Assembly: GCA_029067025.1 (NCBI GenBank)
Contig: JAIEFH010000287.1
Coordinates: forward strand, 1-21,132
Source of the DNA: Oscillospiraceae bacterium
Lineage (GTDB): Bacteria; Bacillota; Clostridia; Oscillospirales; Oscillospiraceae
Direction of reading: 5' to 3'
DNA length: 21,132 nucleotides
Shown here: one piece after another, positions 7,157 to 14,691 of the stretch
Layout of the letters: each line of letters begins with the position of its first letter
Position numbering within the stretch: the stretch's first letter is position 1
Made by a program: the position numbers and the translations under genes
Notes under the pieces: generated by a model
The model's input: only the letters and a program-made list of their open reading frames with translations
The model's database searches: none
What the model was told of the DNA's origin: nothing

Positions 7157-8647
7157 TTACTCTCGCCTTTTCGATACTGTCAACGCCATTGCCTCCTCCC
7201 ACCTTCCTGCGGCGGCAAGCTGCTTGGCCTCTGCAATCTCCGCTTTCATTTGTCGGATTAGTTCAGCCAGCTTCTTCTCACACTCGCTCTCGGTGTGGGC
7301 ATAAATGTTCCGGGGATGCCTTTTGCCGTCCGGCCATTGAGGAGAATACCTGCCCTCCCAGAGGTGGTCGTTGATTTGCGTCACACAGCCAGTCCCCGCC
7401 TTCCGCTTCTTGCCTTTGTAGGGCTCAAAAGCGGCCCTTGGGTGCGTTTCAGGTGTTTGGGTGGGTAAACCTGCATTGTCTGAACTGAGCTCATCCTGCG
7501 GCTCACGCTTGCCGATGCCCCGGTCGATTTTCGCCGCCGCAGTCTGCCGCATAGCGTCGGTAACGTGGGTATAGATATTCAGTGTAGTAGCTGCTGAGAC
7601 ATGCCCAATGATGGTGGAGAGGGTTTTTATGTCCATGCCGCTCTCCAACGCAGTGGTCACGAAAACGTGCCGTAAATCGTGGAATCGCACCCGTTTGCAT
7701 CCCGCGTGATCCAAGATGGTCTGGAGCCGTTTCCGGCAGGTGGCTGGGTCAAGCGGAGAGTCCTCCTTCACCGGAGATGGGAACATCCAGTGGGAGTCCA
7801 CCTGCTGTCGATATTCCTGCAGCACCTCCACCAGCGCAGGCGGCAGGATAATGGTTCGCAGGGACGCTTTGGTTTTAGGTGTAGACACTACCAATTCCCC
7901 ATTGGCCCGATAGACTTGGCGCTGGATGCGGAGCGCCCCAGTGTTAAAGTCTAAATCATCCCACTGGAGGGCCAGTATCTCACCTCGGCGAAGTCCGGTG
8001 GCCAGTTCCAGGAGAAACAGCTCGTAGTAGCCTTCCTCTTTCGCTTGGATGAGGAACCTCTGCATCTCATCTCTCGTTAGAACCTGCATCTCTTTGGTAC
8101 TTTTGGACGGAAGCTTACAGTCAATAGTTGGATTAACCCGGATGAGCCCATCCTGCACAGCTCGATCCAAGGCCGTTTTGATCCTGGCATGGCAGAGCCA
8201 CACCATGCGATCCGAAACACCTTCGCCGTAAAGTTCTGTACGGATCAATCGCCCTTCTTTTTTCAGCATACTGTAAAACTGCTGAAGATGATTTGAAGTC
8301 AGTTCAGATAAGGGAATCTTCCCCAGCGCTGGGATAATGTGCTTGTAAATGGCACCCTCGTAGCTCGCCTGCGTAGTGGGCCGCAGCTTTGGCTTGGAGT
8401 AGTTCTGATACCAGAATTCCAACCAGTCACCGAAAGCCATATCCGGGCACAGTTTTTCGTTCGGTTTCCCGCCACAGGCTTCCTGCAGCTTTTTCAGTTT
8501 TGCCACGCATTCCGTCTTGGCTTTCGCCAGCACATTTTTTGTGACGGGAAGCCCTTTATCATCATACCCGATCACCACCCGGCCTTCCCAGCGCCCATCC
8601 TTTCTCAGGTGGACGCTTCCTTCACCGCGTTTTCTCCGCTTTGCCAT
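7157..8647 (-). CDS. Tyrosine-type site-specific integrase with an extra C-terminal arm-binding-like domain
   Basis: The protein has 496 residues. The N-terminal AP2-like arm-binding domain (GEGSVHLRKDGRWEGRVV, about 8-50) is followed by a SAM-like core-binding domain (about 70-170) and a catalytic domain. The catalytic residues are Arg220 (ATGLRRGEI), Lys258/260, His323 and Arg326 (FHDLRH), His349 (IIGHV) and nucleophile Tyr359 (NIYTHV). After the catalytic domain there are about 120 more residues. Within them, about 417-463 (GTGCVTQINDHLWEGRY, then ESECEKKLAEL) resembles the N-terminal arm-binding domain. This could allow the protein to contact two arm sites. It starts inside the upstream integrase gene (43-nt overlap), so it is probably translationally coupled. 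It is the gene closest to tRNA-Pro and the best candidate for the enzyme that integrates the element. Confidence 0.93.
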   Translation of the reverse strand: MAKRRKRGEGSVHLRKDGRWEGRVVIGYDDKGLPVTKNVLAKAKTECVAKLKKLQEACGGKPNEKLCPDMAFGDWLEFWYQNYSKPKLRPTTQASYEGAIYKHIIPALGKIPLSELTSNHLQQFYSMLKKEGRLIRTELYGEGVSDRMVWLCHARIKTALDRAVQDGLIRVNPTIDCKLPSKSTKEMQVLTRDEMQRFLIQAKEEGYYELFLLELATGLRRGEILALQWDDLDFNTGALRIQRQVYRANGELVVSTPKTKASLRTIILPPALVEVLQEYRQQVDSHWMFPSPVKEDSPLDPATCRKRLQTILDHAGCKRVRFHDLRHVFVTTALESGMDIKTLSTIIGHVSAATTLNIYTHVTDAMRQTAAAKIDRGIGKREPQDELSSDNAGLPTQTPETHPRAAFEPYKGKKRKAGTGCVTQINDHLWEGRYSPQWPDGKRHPRNIYAHTESECEKKLAELIRQMKAEIAEAKQLAAAGRWEEAMALTVSKRRE

Positions 8648-9813
8648 GGCTTCAGATCCTTTCCAAAAATATCCTCCATAAAGTTTCCAACGATGACCGA
8701 CGCCTGCTTCTGCATATCGGTGGTGACGTGGGTGTAAGTGTTCAACGTGAACGAGGCATCAGTGTGCCCAAGAATGCCGGAGAGGGTCTTTGGGTCCACC
8801 CCGCTGGCCAGTGCGTGGCTGGAAAACGTGTGCCGCAATGCGTGGAATGGAATATCGGGCAGACCTGCCTGCTTCAGCAGGGCTTTCAGCCGCCGGTACG
8901 CTGCCTCAGGTGAGATAGGGTGCTCCGGGTGGAGCGGGTCGGAGAATATCCATTCACTGTGGGCTGATTTCTTTCTCTCCCGTAGGATATTCGCTGTGCT
9001 TTGGGGTAACAAGATCTTACGCTTCCCCGTCCCGGTTTTCGTCTCGCCTACCCCCAACCCTCCGCCCGGCATTCTGTGCAAGGTACGGCTGATCTGGAGT
9101 GTTCCTGTTTCACCATCGAAGTCTCTCCACTGAAGGCCACAGATCTCGCCCCGGCGCAGGCCGGTGGTGAGCTCGGCATAGAAGAAGTCATACCAGAGCG
9201 GGTCTGCTTGGATGGTCTCCATGAAATCATCCAATTCCTTGTCAGTGAGGACACGTTTGGACGTGGTATCCGCTTTCGGCAGAGTTACCCCATCGGCAGG
9301 GTTCCGGGGAATGATGCGGGCACGAACCGCGTCCGCCATGGCCCGGTGGAGCATGGTGTGGATGCGCCGGACGGTGTTGGCGGAGAGCTGATGACCATGC
9401 TCCGGGTGCTCATGCACCCGGCCCCCCTTTTTCAGTTTGGTGTACAGCCGCTGGATATCCGTTGTGGTGATGGAAACCACCTTTTTACTGCCCAAACGGG
9501 GCTTGATGTACTGTTCGGCGTACATACGGTAGCCGCTCATAGTGCTCTCCCGCAGGCGCGGGGCGGCGTAGTCATCCAACCAGCGATCCAACCACTGAGC
9601 CAATGTCATGCGGCTGTCATCACACAGCTCTACGTCCCGGAATATCTCGATGTTTTGGTGAAGCTTGTCCAGAAGTGCTTTCTGCGTGGGAGCAAGGACG
9701 TACTGGAAAATCAGTTCGCCGTTTTCTTTGTGGCCGACCACGATGCGACCTTCCCAACGGCCATCCTCTCGCTTGCGCACCATGCCGTCCCCGGATGGTC
9801 TGCGCTTTGCCAT
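8605..9813 (-). CDS. Tyrosine-type site-specific integrase
   Basis: The protein has 402 residues and normal architecture. The N-terminal arm-binding domain (GDGMVRKREDGRWEGRIVVG) is closely similar in layout to that of the downstream integrase, followed by a core-binding domain and a catalytic domain. The catalytic residues are Arg220 (TTGLRRGEI), His324 and Arg327 (FHALRH), His350 (ILGHT) and Tyr360 (NTYTHV). All are present, so it should be active. GGAGGG stands in front of the ATG at 9813. Its last 43 nt overlap the start of the second integrase gene in another frame. Two intact, distinct recombinases in one operon suggest either a pair acting together or a duplication with divided roles. 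Confidence 0.93.
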   Translation of the reverse strand: MAKRRPSGDGMVRKREDGRWEGRIVVGHKENGELIFQYVLAPTQKALLDKLHQNIEIFRDVELCDDSRMTLAQWLDRWLDDYAAPRLRESTMSGYRMYAEQYIKPRLGSKKVVSITTTDIQRLYTKLKKGGRVHEHPEHGHQLSANTVRRIHTMLHRAMADAVRARIIPRNPADGVTLPKADTTSKRVLTDKELDDFMETIQADPLWYDFFYAELTTGLRRGEICGLQWRDFDGETGTLQISRTLHRMPGGGLGVGETKTGTGKRKILLPQSTANILRERKKSAHSEWIFSDPLHPEHPISPEAAYRRLKALLKQAGLPDIPFHALRHTFSSHALASGVDPKTLSGILGHTDASFTLNTYTHVTTDMQKQASVIVGNFMEDIFGKDLKPWQSGENAVKEAST

Positions 9814-9848
9814 AAATTTTCCCTCCCTTCGGTTTGTTTACAGTATTT

Positions 9849-10142
9849 TCAGTGCTTGAGCCGGGTGATTTGCTCCTGCTCTTGTTCGTAAGAATACTTG
9901 CCGTCTGCACCCAATTCCATCGCGATCCCCCAAGCCAGACGGAAGCCAGCAATAAAACTGCTCAGCGCCATTTCCTCCTGCACCGCAGTGTGGGCATCCA
10001 CCAACCGGAGCAGCTTTTTTCTTCCCTGCTTGTCCAGCAGGGCGGCAACTGCCTGACGGTGGGCTTCGAGCTCCTGACGCCGCTCCGTATTTCCGGCTTC
10101 TGGGGTGAATCTGTCCTCCAAAGCTCTCATGTAGTCATACAT
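9849..10142 (-). CDS. Small helical protein of the integrase operon (DUF6809-like)
   Basis: The start at 10142 was chosen because GGAGGG lies 7-8 nt upstream; longer in-frame extensions have no ribosome binding site. The 97-residue product (MYDYMRALEDRF to QEQITRLKH) is charged and mostly helical, with a central segment ALLDKQGRKKLLRLVDAH and an aromatic stretch SFIAGFRLAWGIAMEL. It resembles small DUF6809-type proteins common in clostridial mobile elements, as far as memory of that family goes; no function is known. It lies 35 nt upstream of the first integrase on the same strand and is likely co-transcribed. Confidence 0.8.
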   Translation of the reverse strand: MYDYMRALEDRFTPEAGNTERRQELEAHRQAVAALLDKQGRKKLLRLVDAHTAVQEEMALSSFIAGFRLAWGIAMELGADGKYSYEQEQEQITRLKH

Positions 10143-10246
10143 GGTATATCCCTCCTTCGCAGTGACACAACATATCACAGCTCGGTGAGAATAGCCATGC
10201 AAAACGGTGAGAGTTATCAGAACAGCCACATATTTTTTTGTGTTTC

Positions 10247-10269
10247 TTCTTTGTATACACTGGTGCAAT
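10247..10269 (+). repeat. Dispersed direct repeat, copy A
   Basis: CTTTG, three variable bases, then ACACTGGTGCAAT. This copy matches copy B (17484-17506) at 21 of 23 positions and shares the same core with copy C (12324-12345). It sits in the gap between the integrase operon and the PI-PLC gene, about 140 nt before the PI-PLC start. Confidence 0.7.
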
Positions 10270-10327
10270 TCGTACCCTGCCACAGCGGCGCACAAAGGGG
10301 CCGGCGCCTCGTTTTGTTTACTGGGCC

Positions 10328-10356
10328 TTGATTACTTCCTCGCTTAGCTGTACAAT
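10328..10356 (+). promoter_or_regulatory. Promoter of the PI-PLC-like gene
   Basis: TTGATT (10328-10333) and TACAAT (10351-10356) are separated by 17 bp, giving a leader of about 45 nt with a strong Shine-Dalgarno before the ATG at 10407. Confidence 0.7.
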
Positions 10357-10406
10357 TGGGCTGATACCTACTGGCCGGCGCACCTGGGATATAGGAGGGG
10401 GAGACG

Positions 10407-11414
10407 ATGCGGAACACCAAAAAAGCCCCAAAGAAGGGGATACGGTTCCTGCTGATGGTATTCGGCGGCATCCTCGCGGTGCTGCTCCTTGCGGTGGCCG
10501 TCCTGGTTACGATCCCGTTGATCGAGCGGGTAGATGTCACCCCTGTGGCCGGCTCCGCCGACTGGATGGCAAGGCTGCCGGACGATGTGCCCCTGGGCGA
10601 GCTGTCCATCCCCGGCACCCACGATGCAGGGACGCAGTATGTACAGCTTGGCTTTTTCTCAAAGTGCCAGGCCCGGAGCGTTGGCCAGCAGCTTGAGGAT
10701 GGCTTCCGCTATCTTGACATCCGCCTTGCCGTCAGCAGGGACGGGCTCGGCCTGAACCACGGCTTCTGCTGTTGCAAAGCCGACGCCGCGCCTTGGTCTG
10801 GCCAGCTCATGCTGGAAGATGTGCTGGAGGATTGCTATGCCTTTCTCTCCGCACATCCCACCGAGACCGTGATCTTCGCGGTCAAGCAGGAGTACGGAGA
10901 CGAGAGCGTGGCAGAGTTTCAGCGCATCCTTGACCGCTATATCCAGGCAGACATAGAGCACTGGTATCTTGATAGTGAGCTGCCCTCCCTGGGCGAGGCC
11001 CGCGGCAGGCTTGTTCTTTTGCGCCGGTATGATGACGAGGCGGATCTTGGCATGAATGCCGGTATCGCGCTCATCTGGCCGAATCAAAATGGCTATGATG
11101 ACCTCGTAAGGGCGTTTTCCGACCAGGATTGCTTTGTGGGCAGCCTGACCCTCGCCGTGCAGGATCGGTATGAGTATGACGAGGAAGAGAAGTGGGCCGC
11201 ATTCTGCGCCGAGGCAGACAATCCCGATGCGGTGGTGCTGCGGTTTCTCAGCACAAAGGGGCATATGACGTTCGGGCATCCGTATCGGTATGCCAAGGAG
11301 CTTAACCCCCGCCTGCTTGCGCTTTGCGAGGGTCAGGATGTATTTCTGGGGTGGACAGTCGTCGACTTTGGCAATGCCCGGCTCGCGTCGGCAATCTATG
11401 AGCAGAATTTCTGA
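10407..11414 (+). CDS. Membrane-anchored PI-PLC-X family phosphodiesterase
   Basis: The protein has 335 residues and the start follows AGGAGGGGG. A basic N-terminus and a hydrophobic helix at about 13-38 anchor it, with the rest outside the cell. The catalytic TIM-barrel signature of bacterial phosphatidylinositol-specific phospholipase C follows: LSIPGTHDAG with His72, LEDGFRYLDIRL with Asp104 and Arg106, and LNHGF with His118. The two His, Asp and Arg match the expected general acid/base set. Enzymes of this family cleave phosphatidylinositol or glycosyl-PI anchors to cyclic inositol phosphate, but the substrate cannot be told from sequence. It is a cargo gene of the mobile element, with its own promoter and opposite in direction to the integrases. 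It is convergent with a secreted cysteine-peptidase-like gene. Confidence 0.88.
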   Translation: MRNTKKAPKKGIRFLLMVFGGILAVLLLAVAVLVTIPLIERVDVTPVAGSADWMARLPDDVPLGELSIPGTHDAGTQYVQLGFFSKCQARSVGQQLEDGFRYLDIRLAVSRDGLGLNHGFCCCKADAAPWSGQLMLEDVLEDCYAFLSAHPTETVIFAVKQEYGDESVAEFQRILDRYIQADIEHWYLDSELPSLGEARGRLVLLRRYDDEADLGMNAGIALIWPNQNGYDDLVRAFSDQDCFVGSLTLAVQDRYEYDEEEKWAAFCAEADNPDAVVLRFLSTKGHMTFGHPYRYAKELNPRLLALCEGQDVFLGWTVVDFGNARLASAIYEQNF

Positions 11415-11421
11415 GCAATGT

Positions 11422-11447
11422 GGCGGCGCTCCATGCGGAGCGCCGCC
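11422..11447. terminator. GC-rich hairpin between convergent cargo genes
   Basis: An 11-bp perfect stem (GGCGGCGCTCC at 11422-11432 with 11437-11447) and an ATGC loop lie in the 52-nt gap between the two convergent stop codons. There is no T-run in either direction, so terminator function is probable but not assured. Confidence 0.55.
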
Positions 11448-11466
11448 CGCTTGCGTATGAGGATCC

Positions 11467-12168
11467 CTATTCTGGGTACCGCGTGTTCAGACAATATCCT
11501 GGCTGCTGTTCCAGCCACCAGCGGGGATACTGCCCGCCCCACCGGGCATGGTTGTTCGTGCTGCTCTCGGTTACCTTCACATATTCGTCCGTTTTTTCGA
11601 TCACCACGATGGCATGGCCGGAGTAGTCATTTCGATAGTCGATCACATCGCCCACCCGGATGTCCTCCCAGCGGGGGTTGTAGACTCTCCGCCATGGCAG
11701 GTCGCCGAAGGCGGCGTCGGAACACAGCATGGCCCAACCAGCGCAGTGGTCGCAGTTGGTGTAGGGACGGTAGAGGGCCTTGGGGCGGTAGGGTGCTGGG
11801 TATTCGGCACCGTGGGGATAGACTTTTTTCAACGTCAGGATAGCCGCCCGCACAGTTTCCTCCGAGAGCGTGGATGCGGTCGGAGCGTTCTCCTCTTGGT
11901 AGTGCTGGGTGCTGTCAATGTAGACGGTGTTGGTGACGGCATCGTAGGTCACACCGAAGTCCACGGCTTTGCCGATGTCCCGGAGCCGGACGTAGTTGCT
12001 CCCGCCGATGAGGTAGGCGGTGAGCGGTATCTGTTTACCCTCCAGGTAGAATGTTTGGGTAGTGGGACGGGCGGTGAGATAGTCCGCCGCCTGGGCCGCG
12101 GGCCCACTCAGTACGAGACCAGCCAGCACCCCGATCCCCATAAAAATTGCTTCCCGTGTTCTGCTCAT
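11467..12168 (-). CDS. Secreted stalk-domain protein with C-terminal NlpC/CHAP-like cysteine peptidase fold
   Basis: The start at 12168 has GGAGG upstream. The 233-residue protein begins with a signal peptide cleaved near AAQAA (about residue 27). Residues about 35-87 match the copper-amine-oxidase N-terminal stalk domain (YLEGKQIPLTAYLIGGSNYV, RLRDIGKAVDFGVTYD, NTVYID), a non-catalytic wall-associated domain common in clostridia. Residues 130-225 look like a papain-fold amidase. Cys142 in CDHCAGWAML is the likely nucleophile and His185 in YSGHAIVVIE the likely base, with the expected pattern IRVGDVIDY before the His. Peptidoglycan cleavage during transfer or surface remodelling is a reasonable inference; transglutaminase-like or peptidase activity cannot be excluded. 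It is convergent with the PI-PLC gene. Confidence 0.8.
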   Translation of the reverse strand: MSRTREAIFMGIGVLAGLVLSGPAAQAADYLTARPTTQTFYLEGKQIPLTAYLIGGSNYVRLRDIGKAVDFGVTYDAVTNTVYIDSTQHYQEENAPTASTLSEETVRAAILTLKKVYPHGAEYPAPYRPKALYRPYTNCDHCAGWAMLCSDAAFGDLPWRRVYNPRWEDIRVGDVIDYRNDYSGHAIVVIEKTDEYVKVTESSTNNHARWGGQYPRWWLEQQPGYCLNTRYPE

Positions 12169-12323
12169 GATAAGTCCTCCTTCGGTTTTTGTGTTCTTGG
12201 CAAGCAACACAATATCGAAGAATCTGTAAGAAGTCGAACACTTTTTGAGCTACACCATGGAGAAAAACAGGACGCAGAACGAAGCATATTACACAGTGAA
12301 CAGCGTTCCTGTCGGGAGACTCT

Positions 12324-12345
12324 CTCTTTGATTACACTGGCGCAA
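12324..12345 (+). repeat. Dispersed direct repeat, copy C
   Basis: CTCTTTG, three variable bases, then ACACTGGCGCAA. It differs from copies A and B by C for T at the first base, C for T in GGYGC, and the three spacer bases. It lies just beyond the relaxase stop codon, in the 190-nt gap between the secreted cargo gene and the mobilization operon. Confidence 0.6.
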
Positions 12346-12358
12346 ATTCTGGGTGGGG

Positions 12359-14281
12359 TTACAGCGCAGGGCCGATGTAGCCTTGCTCCTCGTGGTCATC
12401 CGGCTTGTGGCCCATAGCGATTTTCTTTTCCCGAATCCTGCGCCGCAGTTTGCGGTCTGTGCGCTGACCGTGGGTGCCATCCTTCGGCCAAGCGTTATCC
12501 TGGAAGATGCGTCCCATCTGGTGGAGCAGGCTGTTGACCGCCAGGATGGCGGAGGGCAGAGAGGCACTGTCCTGCCGCTCCAGCAGAATCTGTGCATGGG
12601 CGTGACCCTGTTCCGCGGCCTGGGTTAGCCAGTAGACAGTCTGTTCCCTATCCTGGGGAACGGCCTCGCCCTCCCAGTACAGCTTGCCCAGCAGATACTC
12701 TGCGTAGGGGTTACCCGCCTCTGCCGAAACTGTGAACCAAGACAGGGCATCCACCACTTTTCCCTCCTTCAGCAATTCCTTCCCCAGACGATATGCGGCG
12801 TACTCGTTTCCACGCTCAGCGGCCTGGGTCAGCCAGCGGAGGCCCTGTTCCCGGTCTTGAACCTCCACGTCATCGGTCAGCAGCAACTTGCCCAGCGCAT
12901 ACTGTGCGTCCGGCAGACTTTGTGCCGCCTGCCCAAACCAGTATTGTGCTTCCACCCAGTCCGGGGTGAGCAAAGGGCCGTCCCGGTACAGCCTGCCCAG
13001 CAGAAGTTGGGCGTGAGGGTCGCCATTTTCAGCTTTTGAACGGAGCCGGGCAACGCCCTCGTCGCGCAGATCCAGCGGGAAACGATCATCGCAAATCACT
13101 GTCCACAGCTGCTGATATGTGGTACTGGCCCAGAGTGCATCATCCGGCTCGTCGCTGTTCTCCAAGCCCTTGTCCTCAAAGGTGAGCTGCCCAAACTGAA
13201 CCGCCGCCTGGACAACAGCATTGTGGATGGCTCGGAATTCTTTCTGCTGGGACAGCGGAATGCGCTCCATCGGTTTGTCCGAGTAGAACTCATTTACCTC
13301 CTGCTGGAGCTCCAACCACTTTTCGTAACACGTCTGCACCGAGGGCAGCCGCGCCATCTGATCTACGATTTCATCCACTTGCTTTTTCACCCGCTGTGGC
13401 AGATAGCCGTACTGCTTTTTGCCCTTCATGCTTTTTAGTTGACTGGACAGTGTCAGCATCAGCTGCTCCGCCTCCGGGTGTTCGCAGATGTCCCGTCTCA
13501 TTTCGTCGGCCATTTCCAGTATGGTGCGGCGGGCTTCGGCCACCAGCTCATCCCGCGATGTGCTTTTCTGCTCGTAGACATGGAGCATCTCCTGACGGAA
13601 GATATCAGTAGTCAGCGCGGACTTGATCTTCTGAATCCCCACTGGGCTGAGATACCCCGACGCGGCTCCGATGGACCAAGCCATCATGTGGACATGGGGA
13701 TGATCTCCCTCATCGTGGAACGCAGCGTACCAGCGGAAGTCGTTGGGCGGGATGTTCATGGCGGCAGCGATGTCGTTGCGGTGTGCGCGGAGCAGGTTCC
13801 GCCATGACCTGGCGCTGTCATAGCCCAGCCGCACAGCATCCTCACGCTTGAGCGAGACAATGTGCGTCCACACATTTTTCTCACAGTCCTGCAGCTCCGC
13901 TGTCACCTTTTTCAGATCCACATAGTCCTCGTCGCCGAATAGCCCGTGGCTGCCAAGACGCTCCACTCGTGGTCGGGTAGCGATGTACTCCGCATAGATG
14001 TCGCTCTGCTGAACGCCGTCCCAGTTGTCCTCCAGCGCCTGAGTGATGAATGCAGAGGCGGCGATCTTGGTGGGGGTGTCACGGTAGTCGCTGTACTCCG
14101 GGAGCTTCTTGGCATCGGGAAAATCTTTCACTAGACTGGCGATAAGCTGCTCCTGCTTTTTCGTGGCGGGGCGTTCATCTGGGACGAGCTCCACTCGCTC
14201 ACGTGTACCAATGTACTTTGCGTAGTTAACCGCCCGCGCACCGCCCTTGATGTACGGGCTTTTGAGGATCAGTCTGGCCAT
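12359..14281 (-). CDS. MobP-type relaxase (MobP3/MobL-like) with C-terminal Sel1 repeats
   Basis: The protein has 640 residues. The N-terminal 250 residues are a relaxase that nicks and covalently holds DNA at oriT for conjugative transfer. The metal-binding three-His motif is in HDEGDHPHVHMMAWS (189-203), and the conserved N-terminal region has KGGARAVNYAKYIGTRERVE, where a Tyr may be the nucleophile. A helical linker follows. Residues about 408-568 contain roughly four to five Sel1-like repeats (AQLLLGRLYRDG, AQYALGKLL, AAYRLGKELL, AEYLLGKLYWEG, AEQGHAHAQILL), a TPR-like protein-interaction solenoid. A basic tail (TDRKLRRRIREKK) ends the protein. The start overlaps the small upstream gene by 13 nt, indicating coupling. 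No coupling protein or mating-pair genes are visible, so the element is probably mobilizable rather than self-transferable, unless they lie outside the window. Confidence 0.9.
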   Translation of the reverse strand: MARLILKSPYIKGGARAVNYAKYIGTRERVELVPDERPATKKQEQLIASLVKDFPDAKKLPEYSDYRDTPTKIAASAFITQALEDNWDGVQQSDIYAEYIATRPRVERLGSHGLFGDEDYVDLKKVTAELQDCEKNVWTHIVSLKREDAVRLGYDSARSWRNLLRAHRNDIAAAMNIPPNDFRWYAAFHDEGDHPHVHMMAWSIGAASGYLSPVGIQKIKSALTTDIFRQEMLHVYEQKSTSRDELVAEARRTILEMADEMRRDICEHPEAEQLMLTLSSQLKSMKGKKQYGYLPQRVKKQVDEIVDQMARLPSVQTCYEKWLELQQEVNEFYSDKPMERIPLSQQKEFRAIHNAVVQAAVQFGQLTFEDKGLENSDEPDDALWASTTYQQLWTVICDDRFPLDLRDEGVARLRSKAENGDPHAQLLLGRLYRDGPLLTPDWVEAQYWFGQAAQSLPDAQYALGKLLLTDDVEVQDREQGLRWLTQAAERGNEYAAYRLGKELLKEGKVVDALSWFTVSAEAGNPYAEYLLGKLYWEGEAVPQDREQTVYWLTQAAEQGHAHAQILLERQDSASLPSAILAVNSLLHQMGRIFQDNAWPKDGTHGQRTDRKLRRRIREKKIAMGHKPDDHEEQGYIGPAL

Positions 14282-14691
14282 TCACTGCCCACCCGATCTT
14301 CCGGATAAATCTTCTCCTCAAAAGACAGCCGACCATTGGTGTGCTTCACGTTGCGTACACTGTCTGCCCTGCGGCGGCGCATATCCTCCTCGGTGAGCTC
14401 ATAGCTGTCCGCCAGGATGCCCATCACCATGTCCAGTTCTACCGAGTGCTTGTACAGCAGCGAGGCCAGCCGATCCTCGAACATTCCCAGTCGGCCATCC
14501 AGCGCGGAGGAGACTGCCCTGGGCAGGATGCCATTGTCCTGAATGGCCAGATGATCCGCATAGAAATTCACCGCCTGTTCCACGAACTGGTTTCGGCTGT
14601 GACAGCCCGCCGCCTCATACCACTGGTCGATTTTTCGCTTGGTTTCCGGCCCCATGCGCAGGGCCAGCCGGTCTCTGTTTTCTGTACTCAT
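14269..14691 (-). CDS. Small mobilization accessory protein (ribbon-helix-helix, MobC-like)
   Basis: ATG 14691 follows GGAGG at 4-5 nt; longer extensions lack a ribosome binding site. The product has 140 residues. The N-terminal part (ENRDRLALRMGPETKRKIDQ, then CHSRNQFVEQAVNFYADHLA) has the strand-helix-helix pattern of ribbon-helix-helix DNA-binding proteins that assist relaxases at oriT. A helical C-terminal half (LYKHSVELDMVMGILADSYELTEEDMRRRR) follows. It overlaps the relaxase start by 13 nt and lies directly beside the candidate oriT region, which supports the role. Confidence 0.8.
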   Translation of the reverse strand: MSTENRDRLALRMGPETKRKIDQWYEAAGCHSRNQFVEQAVNFYADHLAIQDNGILPRAVSSALDGRLGMFEDRLASLLYKHSVELDMVMGILADSYELTEEDMRRRRADSVRNVKHTNGRLSFEEKIYPEDRVGSEWPD

